A stretch of 64,000 nucleotides of DNA. Origin: Mycobacterium malmoense (GTDB taxonomy: Bacteria > Actinomycetota > Actinomycetes > Mycobacteriales > Mycobacteriaceae). Where the stretch lies: assembly GCF_019645855.1 (NCBI RefSeq), contig NZ_CP080999.1, positions 4,030,001 to 4,094,000 on the forward strand. Direction: 5' to 3'. The notes under the pieces were generated by a model that was not told the DNA's origin, searched no databases, and worked only from the letters and a program-made list of their open reading frames with translations. A program made the translations under genes and the position numbers. Positions 17,595-29,292 of the stretch are shown here, piece by piece. Every line of letters begins with the position of its first letter. Within the stretch, counting starts at the first letter, position 1.

Positions 17595-19505
17595 TTACGG
17601 CCCTGTTTTGATCCATTGGCCGGCGTCGCCGACGATGCCAACCGGCACCGCACCCGAGAGGCTGACGTTCTGCACGCTCGGACCGGCCGCGACGATGGTC
17701 GTGTCCTGCAGGATCGGCAGCACGGTCGACATGTTCCACAGTCGCGGCTCGACCGCGGTGATCACATCGTTGATGTTCTTGGCGCCGTTGAGGGCGGCAT
17801 CGATGTTCGACTGGATGCTGCGATCGCAGATTCCGGTGAGGTTCGACGGCGCCTGCACCAGCGCGCCGGGCTCGGGCGGGCGGCTGGGCGGCGTCGGGGT
17901 CGGCGTCACGGAGGCGGTGCCCGGCCCGGCGGGCGGCGTAAGCCCGGCGGAGCCAGACGAATTAGTGGTCGGCACGGTGGAGGTCGGCACCTGCGTCGAC
18001 TGCAGCGCCGGGCAGCCGTAACGCGAGGCCAGCAGCGTTGCCAGGTTTCCGCCGGCCTGATGCCAGCCGACGATCGCGTCCACCTGGTTGTTGTTCAGCG
18101 CGTCGCGATAAAGCGACACCGGGTCCAGCGCCAGCACGGCGGCGGCGATGCCCACGTTGCGCAGCTGGTCGGCGGCCGTATTGGCCACCGCGACCGAGGT
18201 CGGGTCATTCGTCGCCACCCCGATGACCAGCGACAGCTGTTGGCCGTCTTTGCTGATCCGGCCGCGGATGACCTCCGGGGGTCCGGTGCTCGCCGGTGTC
18301 GGAGCCGGCGACGCCGGTGACGCCGGTGACGCCGAGGCGTTGCTCTCGACCTGGTATCCGGATGACGCGAGCAACGCCAGCGCCGCCTGCGTCGTCATCG
18401 CGGGCGGCGCGGTCGGCTCATAGCCCGGGTCGCTCGGCGATCGGATCTGGGCCTGGTCGAGCGTGACGGTGTTGTCGCTGCCCGCACCCACGGCCGCGAG
18501 CAGGTCGACGTCGAGCAACCCCAGAATCGCCTTGCGAACCTGCGTTTCGGACAGCTTGGGCTCGTTGGCGCGCAGCGTGAGCTGCATGACCCTCGGCGTC
18601 ACGATCCGGGCGGTCCGCACATCGGGGATAGCCGACAACTGCGCGAAGGCCGCCGAGCCGCCATGCACCTGGGCGACCTGGGTGTCGCCGTTGCGCACCG
18701 AGTCGGCCAGCGCGGCCGGCGCGCCGGCGCGACGGAACAGGATCAGGGCGGGTTTGGCGGGCGGCCCCCAGTAGCGGTCATTGCGGGCGATCAGGATTTC
18801 GTCGCGCTGGGGGTCGATGGTCTCCACCCGGAACTGCCCGCCCGTGACCGGCAGCGCCCGGGCCAGCCCGGCCGCGAAACCGCCCGGCACGTCCTTGACG
18901 ATGTGGGCCGGCAGGATGTTGCTGAACAGCTCCTTCCAGGCCGGATACGGTTGGGAGAAGGTGACCACCGCCTGTTTGCCGCCTTCGAGCGACTGCACGC
19001 CGGTGACGAGGTCGTAGCCGGCCGGATCGACCACCCCCGGCTGGCTGACCATCTGCCGCCAGAGGTACCAGAAGTCGTCGGCCGCGATCGGGGCGTTGTC
19101 GGTCCACTGCGCCTCCGGCCGGATCTTGTAGGTCACCGTGAACGGGCTCTGGTTGGTCACCTCCGCGGACGCCAACAGGGTCGGGTCCATCTCCCAGCGC
19201 GAGCCCGTCGGCGTATTGGGATCGGGCACCGGCCGAAACGCGCTCGGCAACACCAGGGCGCTGATCGCCGCGTTCACCGGTGACAGGTCCGACAGCAGAT
19301 GCGGGTTGAACCCGGCGCCGATCGAGTCGATGCCCATGATGATCTGGATTGGCCGCTGTGGCGGTGGCGGCGAGCTGTGCGGTGTGTCGGTGCTCTGCGG
19401 CGCCGGCGGCGGGTTGACCGTACAGGCCGCCAGCGCCACACCCACCAGCGAGACCACCACGCCGACCGTCACGAGGACGCGGCGGGCTCGATGCAGCACG
19501 AGCAT
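17595..19505 (-). CDS. lpqW: Lipoprotein LpqW
   Basis: Exported lipoprotein resembling oligopeptide-binding proteins. In mycobacteria it steers mannosyl-lipid precursors between PIM and LM/LAM synthesis, opposing or complementing PimE. From ATG 19505 the sequence starts MLVLHRARRVLVTVGVVVSL, with a lipobox LAAC at about residue 28, then a Pro/Thr/Ser-rich linker and an extracytoplasmic solute-binding fold of family 5. Low-complexity insertions lie near residue 405 (ASPASPASPAP) and residue 545. Length 636. The start is set by the signal peptide; the ribosome-binding site is weak. pimE lies 20 kb away in this window. Confidence 0.93.
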   Translation of the reverse strand: MLVLHRARRVLVTVGVVVSLVGVALAACTVNPPPAPQSTDTPHSSPPPPQRPIQIIMGIDSIGAGFNPHLLSDLSPVNAAISALVLPSAFRPVPDPNTPTGSRWEMDPTLLASAEVTNQSPFTVTYKIRPEAQWTDNAPIAADDFWYLWRQMVSQPGVVDPAGYDLVTGVQSLEGGKQAVVTFSQPYPAWKELFSNILPAHIVKDVPGGFAAGLARALPVTGGQFRVETIDPQRDEILIARNDRYWGPPAKPALILFRRAGAPAALADSVRNGDTQVAQVHGGSAAFAQLSAIPDVRTARIVTPRVMQLTLRANEPKLSETQVRKAILGLLDVDLLAAVGAGSDNTVTLDQAQIRSPSDPGYEPTAPPAMTTQAALALLASSGYQVESNASASPASPASPAPTPASTGPPEVIRGRISKDGQQLSLVIGVATNDPTSVAVANTAADQLRNVGIAAAVLALDPVSLYRDALNNNQVDAIVGWHQAGGNLATLLASRYGCPALQSTQVPTSTVPTTNSSGSAGLTPPAGPGTASVTPTPTPPSRPPEPGALVQAPSNLTGICDRSIQSNIDAALNGAKNINDVITAVEPRLWNMSTVLPILQDTTIVAAGPSVQNVSLSGAVPVGIVGDAGQWIKTGP

Positions 19506-19599
19506 CAGGTTATCGAGGAGCCTCGCGAACGTAACGTGGCCGCGAAAAATCGGGCCGGATTTCGCAGTGACGTTACGTTCGCGGGCGGGGGGCGCCAAG

Positions 19600-21474
<1,875 letters not shown>

Positions 21475-21592
21475 GTCGGTGATTCTGGCAGCGGGCGCCT
21501 GAGATAGCGAACTCAGGCCGCTCGTCCGGTGTGCGTCTGAGGCGGTCGCGTTCGGCGTGTCGTCTCCCTGGATGCACAGCGGGCGCCGAGCA

Positions 21593-22333
21593 TTACCAGC
21601 CGCGGCGGCGCGGCGCCGAACCGATCAATTCGTGCTTATCCGCCACGTCGCGGCTGCGGTAGACGATGTAGGGCCGAAACAGGTAGGCGATCGGCGCGCT
21701 GAACGCGTGCACCAGCCGGGTGAACGGCCACAGCGCAAACAGCGCGAGGGCGATCACCACGTGGATCTGGTAGTAGAACGCGGCGTGGGCCATCAGGTCC
21801 CCCCGCGGATCGAGAATCCAGATCGACCGGAACCAGACCGACACTTTTTGCCGGTAGTCGTGCAGCTCGCCAAAGTGCGTGGCGCCCGCCAGCGTGCAGC
21901 ACATCCCCGCCACCAACGCGCACACCAGCACCAGGTACATCAGCTTGTCGTTGCGGGTGGTGGCCAAAAAGACCGGTGCATGCGTGCGCCGCCGGTAGAT
22001 CAGCAACCCGATGCCAATCAGGGTGGCAAAACCGGCGGGCACGCCGAGCAGCAAAGCCTGCAGGTGATAAAGGTGATCGCTCAGCCCGACCGCCCGGGTC
22101 CACGATTCCGGAACGAGCAGACCCGTGACGTGGCCCATGATGACCGCCAGGCTGCCGAAGTGGAACAGCGGGCTGCCAATCGACAGCAACTTCGACTCGT
22201 AGATCTGCGACGAACGCGTGGTCCAGCCGAACTTGTCGTAGCGGTACCGCCACCAGGTGCCGACGGCCGCGACCGCCAGCACGACGTAAGGCACGTCGTC
22301 CCAGAAGATCTCGACCAATTTCATGTGGACCAA
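21593..22333 (-). CDS. narI: Respiratory nitrate reductase gamma subunit
   Basis: Membrane cytochrome b subunit that takes electrons from menaquinol and passes them to NarH. 246 residues with five membrane segments; haem-ligating histidines are visible in FGSLAVIMGHVTGL and YYQIHVVIALALF. I keep TTG 22333, which lies two bases after the narJ stop and has GGGGGAGG six bases upstream; ATG 22324 is the alternative with poor spacing. Last gene of narGHJI. Confidence 0.95.
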   Translation of the reverse strand: MVHMKLVEIFWDDVPYVVLAVAAVGTWWRYRYDKFGWTTRSSQIYESKLLSIGSPLFHFGSLAVIMGHVTGLLVPESWTRAVGLSDHLYHLQALLLGVPAGFATLIGIGLLIYRRRTHAPVFLATTRNDKLMYLVLVCALVAGMCCTLAGATHFGELHDYRQKVSVWFRSIWILDPRGDLMAHAAFYYQIHVVIALALFALWPFTRLVHAFSAPIAYLFRPYIVYRSRDVADKHELIGSAPRRRGW

Positions 22334-22335
22334 CG

Positions 22336-23022
22336 TCAGCCTCCCCCGGTGCGCCTCGGTGGGACGGTCAAGGTAAAGGGTTGCAGCCCAACGGATTCTG
22401 TGGGAGGACCGGCTTCCAAAAGATGGCGAGCGAGCCGCTCCGCCCGGCGCACGTCCTGGTCGGTCGCGGCCGGCAGCGTGGCGCAGACCGCCGCGATTGC
22501 GTGTTCGTAGGGCGACTTGGCGTCCGCCAGGGCGGCCCGCAGCACGTCGATCGGAACCCGGTGCTCCACCAGCAGGCGGCGCCCGGCCACGGGGTCGACG
22601 GTGGCGGCGAATTCGAGCACGACGGGCAGGTGATCCGGCGCCTCGGCCCGGGGCGGTTCGACGCCCGCGTCCCGGTAGGTGGTGGCGAACCTCAGCATCT
22701 CCCGACCGCGGTTGCGGGTGTCCCCGGCCGTCCAGTAGGTCAGGTACATCGTGGTGCGCCGGCGCATGTCGAAGATCTCGACGTAGCCTGTCGCCGCGGC
22801 CATCGGCTCGAGGGCGCGCAAGGCGGCGACCGTCTCGCCGAGCAGCGCCGCCGCGGGTTCGCCGATGTGGCCCAGCAGCTCGTCGACGATGTCCAGCCGA
22901 TCAGCCAGGCCGCCCGGCCCGTCCTCGGGGTAGGCCAGCAGTAGCGATGCCGCTTGCCACACCAGTCGGTCCCGCATCGTCTTGGTGCTCGCACGTTCCC
23001 ACGCGAGGGGCAGCAGCCTCAT
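22336..23022 (-). CDS. narJ: Nitrate reductase molybdenum cofactor assembly chaperone
   Basis: NarJ/TorD-family chaperone that binds NarG and supports insertion of the molybdenum cofactor before membrane docking; it is not part of the final enzyme. 228 residues, all-helical, with the family core GYVEIFDMRRRTTMYLTYW. ATG 23022 overlaps the narH stop as ATGA, which implies translational coupling. An additional N-terminal 18 residues precede the usual LVWQAASLLLAYP start. Confidence 0.94.
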   Translation of the reverse strand: MRLLPLAWERASTKTMRDRLVWQAASLLLAYPEDGPGGLADRLDIVDELLGHIGEPAAALLGETVAALRALEPMAAATGYVEIFDMRRRTTMYLTYWTAGDTRNRGREMLRFATTYRDAGVEPPRAEAPDHLPVVLEFAATVDPVAGRRLLVEHRVPIDVLRAALADAKSPYEHAIAAVCATLPAATDQDVRRAERLARHLLEAGPPTESVGLQPFTLTVPPRRTGGG

Positions 23023-24707
23023 CTCTTCACCGAGTCTGACTCCGGGAACAGCCCCGCGGGTACGCCGTTGCCGTCCCAGTTGAGCAGGTTGACCCGGGAG
23101 CGACGATGCCCGCGGGCCCGCCCCGGAAGATCGCCGCCGCTTTCTGTGGTCTCGCCGCGCTGACGTTGCTTCAGCGCATGGAACGTCTCCACGGCGACAG
23201 GCATCGGGGTCCCGCTGCCCTCGCCGAACGGACCGGATTCGTACATTCCGGGCCCGCCCTCGCCCGACAACGAGCACCCCATTTCGTCCAGGTCACGGGC
23301 CTGGGGGGCGAAGGCGGTCGGAATAACATACCGCTCTTCGTATTTCGCGATCGCCAACAGCCGGTACATGGCGTAGATCTGTTCTTCGGTCATCCCGACG
23401 GCGTTCGGTATGTGGGGCCGGGTCTCCCGTCCGAGATTGATGTCGCGCATGTACGAGCGCATCGCCGCCAGGCGTCGCAACACATTCTCGACGACGCGTG
23501 TGTCGCCCGCGGTGAACAATTCGGCCAGGTATTGCATCGGGATGCGCAGCGCCTCCAGCGCGCCGAACAGGTTGCCCAGGTCCTCGCCGTCGTGTCCGTC
23601 GCGGCTGACCGCGTCGACCACCGGCGACAGCGGCGGGATGTACCAGACCATCGGCATGGTCCGGTACTCCGGGTGCAACGGCAGCGCCACCTTGTACTCG
23701 TTGATCAGCGCGTACACCGGGGAGCGCTGCGCGGCCTCGATCCACTCGTCGGAGATCCCTTCCGCACGCGCGCCGGCGACGACCGCGGGGTCGTTGGGAT
23801 CCAACAGGATCCGGCGCTGCGCCTCGTAGAGGTCCGTGTCGTTTTCCACCGACGCCGCCTCCAACACCCGGTCGACGTCATAGAGCACCAGCCCGAGATA
23901 GCGCAGCCGCCCCACGCAGGTCTCCGAGCAGATGGTCGGCAGGCCGACCTCCATCCGCGGGTAGCACAACGTGCACTTCTCGGCCTTGCCGGTCTTGTGG
24001 TTGAAATACACCTTCTTGTAAGGGCATCCGGACACACACATCCGCCAGCCGCGGCAGCGGTCCTGGTCGACCAACACGATGCCGTCCTCGCTGCGCTTGT
24101 ACATCGCCCCCGATGGGCACGAGGCCACGCACGAGGGGTTGAGGCAGTGCTCGCAAATCCGCGGCAGGTAGAACATGAAGGTCTCTTCGAGCTTGAGCTT
24201 GACGCTCTTATTGACGTCACTGACCTTCTTCAAGATCGGGTCCTCCGCCAGGATCTCCGGCGACCCGGCCAGGTTGTCGTCCCAGTTCGGTCCCCACGAC
24301 ACCTTCATCGGCTTGCCGCTGATCAGGCTTCTCGGCGCCGCCGTCGGGAAGGTGTCACCCGCCGGTGCCGTGGTCAGGTTTTCGTAGTCGTAGGTCCACG
24401 GCTCGTAGTACTCATCGATGGTGGGCAGCTTGGGGTTGGCGAAAATCCGCAGCAGCTTGCGGACGCGGCCGCCGTCGCGCAGCCGCAGCCGGCCCTTCTT
24501 GTCGCGAATCCAGCCGCCGCGCCAGCGCTCTTGGTCCTCGTAGGTGCGCGGATAGCCTTGGCCCGGACGGGTTTCCACGTTGTTGAACCACACGTACTCG
24601 GTGCCGGAGCGATTGGTCCAGGCCTGCTTGCACGTCACCGAACACGTATGGCAGCCGATGCATTTGTCGAGGTTCATCACCATCGCCAACTGCGCCATTA
24701 CTTTCAT
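23019..24707 (-). CDS. narH: Respiratory nitrate reductase beta subunit
   Basis: Iron-sulphur subunit carrying three 4Fe-4S clusters and one 3Fe-4S cluster between NarI and NarG. Cysteine groups are visible in CIGCHTCSVTC (residues 18-28), CEHCLNPSCVASC, CRGWRMCVSGC (with the Trp that marks the 3Fe-4S site) and CTLCYPR. ATG 24707 gives the family start MKVMAQLAMVMNLDKC and 562 residues. The C-terminal tail after residue 520 is Gly/Arg-rich and probably disordered. Confidence 0.96.
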   Translation of the reverse strand: MKVMAQLAMVMNLDKCIGCHTCSVTCKQAWTNRSGTEYVWFNNVETRPGQGYPRTYEDQERWRGGWIRDKKGRLRLRDGGRVRKLLRIFANPKLPTIDEYYEPWTYDYENLTTAPAGDTFPTAAPRSLISGKPMKVSWGPNWDDNLAGSPEILAEDPILKKVSDVNKSVKLKLEETFMFYLPRICEHCLNPSCVASCPSGAMYKRSEDGIVLVDQDRCRGWRMCVSGCPYKKVYFNHKTGKAEKCTLCYPRMEVGLPTICSETCVGRLRYLGLVLYDVDRVLEAASVENDTDLYEAQRRILLDPNDPAVVAGARAEGISDEWIEAAQRSPVYALINEYKVALPLHPEYRTMPMVWYIPPLSPVVDAVSRDGHDGEDLGNLFGALEALRIPMQYLAELFTAGDTRVVENVLRRLAAMRSYMRDINLGRETRPHIPNAVGMTEEQIYAMYRLLAIAKYEERYVIPTAFAPQARDLDEMGCSLSGEGGPGMYESGPFGEGSGTPMPVAVETFHALKQRQRGETTESGGDLPGRARGHRRSRVNLLNWDGNGVPAGLFPESDSVKR

Positions 24708-24744
24708 CGTCTCGCTCCGCAAGCGTCGCTCGGGCCCTTCATCG

Positions 24745-27700
24745 TCAGTACCGCACTTCCTGACTGCGACGGCGCACCATGGTCACCTCGTCGCGTTGGT
24801 TGCCGGTCGGGCCCATGTAGTTGAACGCGAACGAATGCTGGGCGTAGCCGCCGGCGAGGTGGCTGGGCTTGATACGCACCCGGGTCAGCGCGTTGTGGTT
24901 GCCGCCGCGCTTGTCGTTGGTCTCGGTGCGCGGGGTGTCCACGGTACGTTCCTGGACATGGTAGACAAACACCACACCGTCGGGCATGCGGTGCGAGACG
25001 ATCGCCCGGCACACGTAGATGCCGTTGGCGTTGACGGCTTCGACCCAATCGTTATCGCGCACTTTGATTTTCGCTGCGTCGCCGGGGCTCATCCACATCG
25101 TCGGACCGCCACGGGACAGCGACAGCATGTACAGGTTGTCCTGGTAGGTGGAGTGAAACGACCACTTCGAGTGCGGGGTGAGGTAGCGCACGGTGAGCCC
25201 GATTCCGTCGTACCCCAGCGGGGGCTGGCCGAACAGCCGCGTCATGTCCAGCGGCGGACGGAAGACCGGCAGGTGCTCGCCGAGCTCCTCGACCCAATCG
25301 TGGGCCAGGTAAAAGTGCATCCGTCCGGTGAGCGTGTGGAACGGTTTGAGGTGCTCGATGTTGATGGTGAACGGCGCGTAGCGGCGTCCGCCCGTTTCGC
25401 TGCCCGACCATTCCGGGCTGGTGATCACCGGGACCGGGCGCGCCTGGGTGTCGGCGTAGGTGATGCGGCGTTCCTCGCTGCCCTCGGCAAGATGCGCCAG
25501 CCGCTGACCCGTGCGCTTCTCCAGCTCACGGAAGCCCTCGACCGCGAGCCGGCCGTTGGTCGTTCCGGACAGCAACAGCAGTACGTCGGCCATCCGCGCG
25601 GCGGTGGTGATGGCCGGACGGCCCGCCGCCACACCGGATTTCAGCACCCCGAACTTGGCGGCCAATTCCTCGACCTCCCGGAACGGATGCACCGTGACGC
25701 CCTTGGTGGTCACCCCGAACGTGTCGACGAGCGGCCCCAGGGTCAGCCACTTGTCGTAGACGGCGGTGTAATCGCGTTCCACCACGGTCAGTTTGGGCAT
25801 CGTCCGCCCCGGCACCGGGGTGGCGCCCTCGTGCAGCCAGTCTTGTTCGGTACCGTCGGGATAGGCCATTGCGTCCGGGGTGTCGTGCTGCAGCGCGGTG
25901 AGCACCACGTCGCTGCGGGTGCCCAGGTGGCTCTTGGCCATGGCGCTGAAGGCGCGGGCGACGGCGCCGAAAGCGTCGAAGTCCGAACGGGTTTCCCAGG
26001 GCGGGTCGGTGGCGGCGCTGAACGCGTGCACGTACGGGTGCATGTCGGTGCTGGACAGGTCCGCCTTCTCGTACCAGGTGGCGGCCGGCAGCACCACGTC
26101 GGACACCAACGTCGTCGAGGTTTGCCGGAAGTCGATCGACATCATCAAGTCGAGCTTGCCTTCCGGAATGTCGCCTTCGCACGTCACGTCGACGGGCCGT
26201 ATCCCATCCTCCGGCGGCTCGGCCTGCACGTTGGAGTCGGTGCCCAGCAGATGACGCAAAAAATACTCGCCGCCCTTGCCCGACGAACCAATCAGGTTGG
26301 CCCGCCACACGGTAAGCACCCGCGGCCAGTTGGCGGGATCGTCGGGATCGGTCACTGCGAGCTTGAGTTTGCGCTGGCCGAGCTGCTCGGCGACGTACTC
26401 GGCGATGTCGCGGTCGGCGGCGCGCGCCTCGTCGGCGACCTCCAGGCTGGATCGGTCGAACTGCGGATAGAACGGGCTCCAACCCATCGCCACCGAGGAG
26501 GCCAGCAGGTCCATCGTGTGCTTGCCCGCAAACCTGCCCCGGCCCACCGGGCTGGCCAATTTGTCGGCCCCGTAGCCGTCATAGCGCCATTGGTCGGTGT
26601 GCGCGTACCAGTACGAGGCGCCCGGCACCTGCCGCGGCGGGCGCACCCAATCGGTGGCCATCGCCATCGTCTGGAACCCGGTGAGCGGACGCACCTTCTC
26701 CTGCCCGACGTAGTGCGCCCACCCGCCGCCGTTGCGGCCCATCGACCCGGTCAACATCAGCAGCGCCAGCACCGCCCGGTAGATCGCGTCGCCGTGGAAC
26801 CACTGGCAGATCCCGCTGCCCATGATGATCATCGACCGGCCGCCGGATTCCTCTGCGCTGCGGGCGAATTCCCTGGCGACGCGGATGGCCTGCGCGGCCG
26901 ACACCCCGGTGATCGACTCCTGCCATGCCGGCGTGTTCTGCTGCGTCGGATCGTCGTAGCCGGTGGGCCATTCGCCGGGCAGCCCCGGCCGCGCCACCGA
27001 GTACTGGGCGAGCATCAGGTCGAACACCGTGCACACCAGGTGTTTACCCACATGGCGAACCGGCACGCCGCGCGCCACCGTGCGGCCTTCGCCGTTCACC
27101 GTGTCGAAGCTGGGCAGGTGCACGAGCGCCGTGTCGGTCGCGTGGGCCTCCCGCACGCTGAGCGCCGGCGTCACGTTACCGAGATCGAGGTTCCACTTTC
27201 CGACGCCGTCCTCGCCGTATCGGAATCCCAGTGAACCGTGGGGCACCACAACGGAATCGGTGACCTCGTCTAATACCGCCGGCTTGAGCGCCGCATTCTC
27301 GACCGCCTCACCGATGTCGGCCGCCGTGAGGTTCTTGCCCGGCACCAGCATGTCGCCGCGCTTTTCGAGCTTGATCAGAAACGGCAGGTCGGTGTAGCGG
27401 CGCGCGAAGTCGACGAAAAACGGAACTTGCTTGTGCACATAGCATTCCGCGAGGATCACGTGGCCCATCGCCATGGCCAGCGCCCCGTCGGTACCGGCGG
27501 CGCACGGCATCCACTCGTCGGCGAACTTGGTGTTGTCGGCGTAGTCGGGGCTGACGGTCACCACCTTGGTGCCGCGGTAGCGGGCCTCCGCCATCCAGTG
27601 CGCGTCGGGGGTTCGGGTGATCGGGACGTTGGAGCCCCACATCATCAGGTACGCCGCGTCCCACCAGTCCCCGGACTCGGGCACGTCGGTCTGGTCGCCG

Positions 27701-28425
27701 AACACCTGCGGTGAGGCCACCGGCAGGTCGGCGTACCAGTCGTAGAACGAGGTCATGACCCCGCCGATCAGCTCGAAGAACCGCGATCCGGCGGCATACG
27801 ACACCATCGACATCGCCGGGATCGGGGAGAAGCCGGCGACCCGGTCCGGGCCGTAAGTCTTGATGGTGTGCACGTGGGCCGCCGCGATCAGTTCGGTGGC
27901 TTCGGCCCAGCTGACCCGGACGAGCCCGCCCTTGCCGCGGGCCTGCTGATAGCGGCGACGGCGCCGCGGATCGGCCTGGATGTCGGCCCACGCCAGCACG
28001 GGGTCACCCAGCCGCGCTTTGGCTTCGCGGTACATCTCGATCAGCACGCCCCGGGCGTACGGATAGCGCACCCGGGTGGGCGAGTAGCTATACCAGGAGA
28101 ACGACGCGCCTCGCGGGCAGCCGCGCGGCTCGTATTCGGGCCGGTCCGGGCCCACCGACGGATAGTCGGTCTGCTGCGTTTCCCAGGTGATGATCCCGTC
28201 CTTGACGTAGATCTTCCACGAACACGATCCGGTGCAGTTGACCCCGTGCGTGGACCGGACCACCTTGTCGTGGCTCCACCGGTCGCGATAGAACACGTCG
28301 CCCTCGCGGCCGCCCTGCCGGGTGACGGTGCGCAGGTCGGCTGAGAACTCGCCGGGGGTGAAGAAGCGCCCGCTGCGCTCCAGTAACTCCTCGAGCGGTC
28401 CACCAATATGAGGTGTGACAGTCAA
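24745..28425 (-). CDS. narG: Respiratory nitrate reductase alpha subunit
   Basis: Catalytic subunit reducing nitrate to nitrite at a bis-MGD molybdenum centre on the cytoplasmic face. 1226 residues, close to the 1232 of M. tuberculosis. The N-terminal FS0 cluster region is THGVNCTGSCSWKIYVKDG and the Mo-ligand Asp region follows (ADLPVASPQVFGDQTDVPES). Start is TTG 28425 with GGAGG eight to ten bases upstream. It begins the operon narG-narH-narJ-narI, 436 bp downstream of mutT2, so it should have its own promoter there. Confidence 0.97.
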   Translation of the reverse strand: MTVTPHIGGPLEELLERSGRFFTPGEFSADLRTVTRQGGREGDVFYRDRWSHDKVVRSTHGVNCTGSCSWKIYVKDGIITWETQQTDYPSVGPDRPEYEPRGCPRGASFSWYSYSPTRVRYPYARGVLIEMYREAKARLGDPVLAWADIQADPRRRRRYQQARGKGGLVRVSWAEATELIAAAHVHTIKTYGPDRVAGFSPIPAMSMVSYAAGSRFFELIGGVMTSFYDWYADLPVASPQVFGDQTDVPESGDWWDAAYLMMWGSNVPITRTPDAHWMAEARYRGTKVVTVSPDYADNTKFADEWMPCAAGTDGALAMAMGHVILAECYVHKQVPFFVDFARRYTDLPFLIKLEKRGDMLVPGKNLTAADIGEAVENAALKPAVLDEVTDSVVVPHGSLGFRYGEDGVGKWNLDLGNVTPALSVREAHATDTALVHLPSFDTVNGEGRTVARGVPVRHVGKHLVCTVFDLMLAQYSVARPGLPGEWPTGYDDPTQQNTPAWQESITGVSAAQAIRVAREFARSAEESGGRSMIIMGSGICQWFHGDAIYRAVLALLMLTGSMGRNGGGWAHYVGQEKVRPLTGFQTMAMATDWVRPPRQVPGASYWYAHTDQWRYDGYGADKLASPVGRGRFAGKHTMDLLASSVAMGWSPFYPQFDRSSLEVADEARAADRDIAEYVAEQLGQRKLKLAVTDPDDPANWPRVLTVWRANLIGSSGKGGEYFLRHLLGTDSNVQAEPPEDGIRPVDVTCEGDIPEGKLDLMMSIDFRQTSTTLVSDVVLPAATWYEKADLSSTDMHPYVHAFSAATDPPWETRSDFDAFGAVARAFSAMAKSHLGTRSDVVLTALQHDTPDAMAYPDGTEQDWLHEGATPVPGRTMPKLTVVERDYTAVYDKWLTLGPLVDTFGVTTKGVTVHPFREVEELAAKFGVLKSGVAAGRPAITTAARMADVLLLLSGTTNGRLAVEGFRELEKRTGQRLAHLAEGSEERRITYADTQARPVPVITSPEWSGSETGGRRYAPFTINIEHLKPFHTLTGRMHFYLAHDWVEELGEHLPVFRPPLDMTRLFGQPPLGYDGIGLTVRYLTPHSKWSFHSTYQDNLYMLSLSRGGPTMWMSPGDAAKIKVRDNDWVEAVNANGIYVCRAIVSHRMPDGVVFVYHVQERTVDTPRTETNDKRGGNHNALTRVRIKPSHLAGGYAQHSFAFNYMGPTGNQRDEVTMVRRRSQEVRY

Positions 28426-28861
28426 GGGGCAAGCCTCCTACTCCGTAGCGTCGCGCCCGATGGCCGGGCCGTGTGTTCGACCCCAGTTGCGTTGTGTTCG
28501 AGAGTTTTTGGCTGCGCAGCGATCCGATCGGCGCGGGATCACCATCGGCACCCCCGCGGCCCGTGCGCAGGGCGGCAATAGACCACCAGCATAGGTCGCG
28601 GGCGCGGGGCCTACCACATTCGCCGCGCACGGCCTGTTGGCGACGGCCCGTCTGGTCAAGGTGGGGGCTTCCGCATGCAGATGCCCCGAGCCGCGGCGTG
28701 GAGACCGTGACCGCGCCGTGCGCACAACCATGGGTATCGCTACCGGCATGCAAATCCAGGTTTAGGGTTCATGAGACTGGTATATACAAGTTTGACTGTA
28801 GTAACCTTCAGCCCGCCTGTACGTCGGCTGGATAGGGACTGTGGACTCGTCGGGAGCTCGC
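28426..28861. other. narG upstream region
   Basis: 436 bp between mutT2 and narG, both on the minus strand. No gene is credible here. The AT-rich patch at 28771-28810 is the most promoter-like part. No DosR-like box was recognised. Confidence 0.45.
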
Positions 28862-29254
28862 TCAAAGCGCCCGAGTCAGGTCCTCCAGCCAGCCACGATC
28901 GGCGGGCACCCAGTCGACGTCGCGCAGCTCGGCCGCCGTCGCCCAGCGCAGCGCCCGGTGGTCACGCGGGCGTGGCTCACCGTGAATCAGCCGCACGCGA
29001 TACGCCCGCAGCGTCGTCGCGTCGTCCAGCGGAATGTCGTCGCCAAGCCGATCGCCGACCGCGACGTCGCCAACCTCGAGGCCCAGCTCCTCGGCGAGCT
29101 CGCGGGCCAGCGCGTCGCGCTCGGTTTCGCCGGGCGCGACCTTGCCGCCGGGCAGTTCCCAGCGGCCGGCCAGCTCGGGCGGCCGGACACGTTGCGCCAC
29201 CAAGACCCTGGAGCCGGAGATGATCGCTGCGGCGACGACGACCTGGGTCGGCAT
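28862..29254 (-). CDS. mutT2: Nudix hydrolase MutT2
   Basis: Sanitises oxidised or methylated nucleotides such as 8-oxo-dGTP and 5-methyl-dCTP. 130 residues from ATG 29254. The Nudix box is complete: GGKVAPGETERDALARELAE followed by ELGL. It is divergent from the original position of phhB; the integrated element now starts 26 bp upstream. A 14-bp palindrome lies 8-21 bp upstream of the start codon and may control it. Confidence 0.94.
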   Translation of the reverse strand: MPTQVVVAAAIISGSRVLVAQRVRPPELAGRWELPGGKVAPGETERDALARELAEELGLEVGDVAVGDRLGDDIPLDDATTLRAYRVRLIHGEPRPRDHRALRWATAAELRDVDWVPADRGWLEDLTRAL

Positions 29255-29261
29255 GGCCAGT

Positions 29262-29275
29262 GACGGTATACCGTC
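29262..29275. promoter_or_regulatory. 14-bp perfect palindrome upstream of mutT2
   Basis: GACGGTATACCGTC, self-complementary over all 14 bases, 8 bp before the mutT2 ATG and 5 bp before the left attachment core. In the pre-insertion chromosome it would have sat in the short divergent promoter between mutT2 and phhB, so it is a candidate operator for both. Confidence 0.5.
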
Positions 29276-29279
29276 GGGG

Positions 29280-29292
29280 TATGGCTGTGTTA
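29280..29292 (+). repeat. Left attachment core (13-bp direct repeat)
   Basis: TATGGCTGTGTTA, identical to 38716-38728. Its ATG is the former start codon of phhB, left behind next to mutT2. Confidence 0.8.

Noticed and set aside
29280..29292. tRNA gene as attachment site
   Set aside because: No tRNA-like sequence at either end; the core lies in the 5' end of a protein gene.
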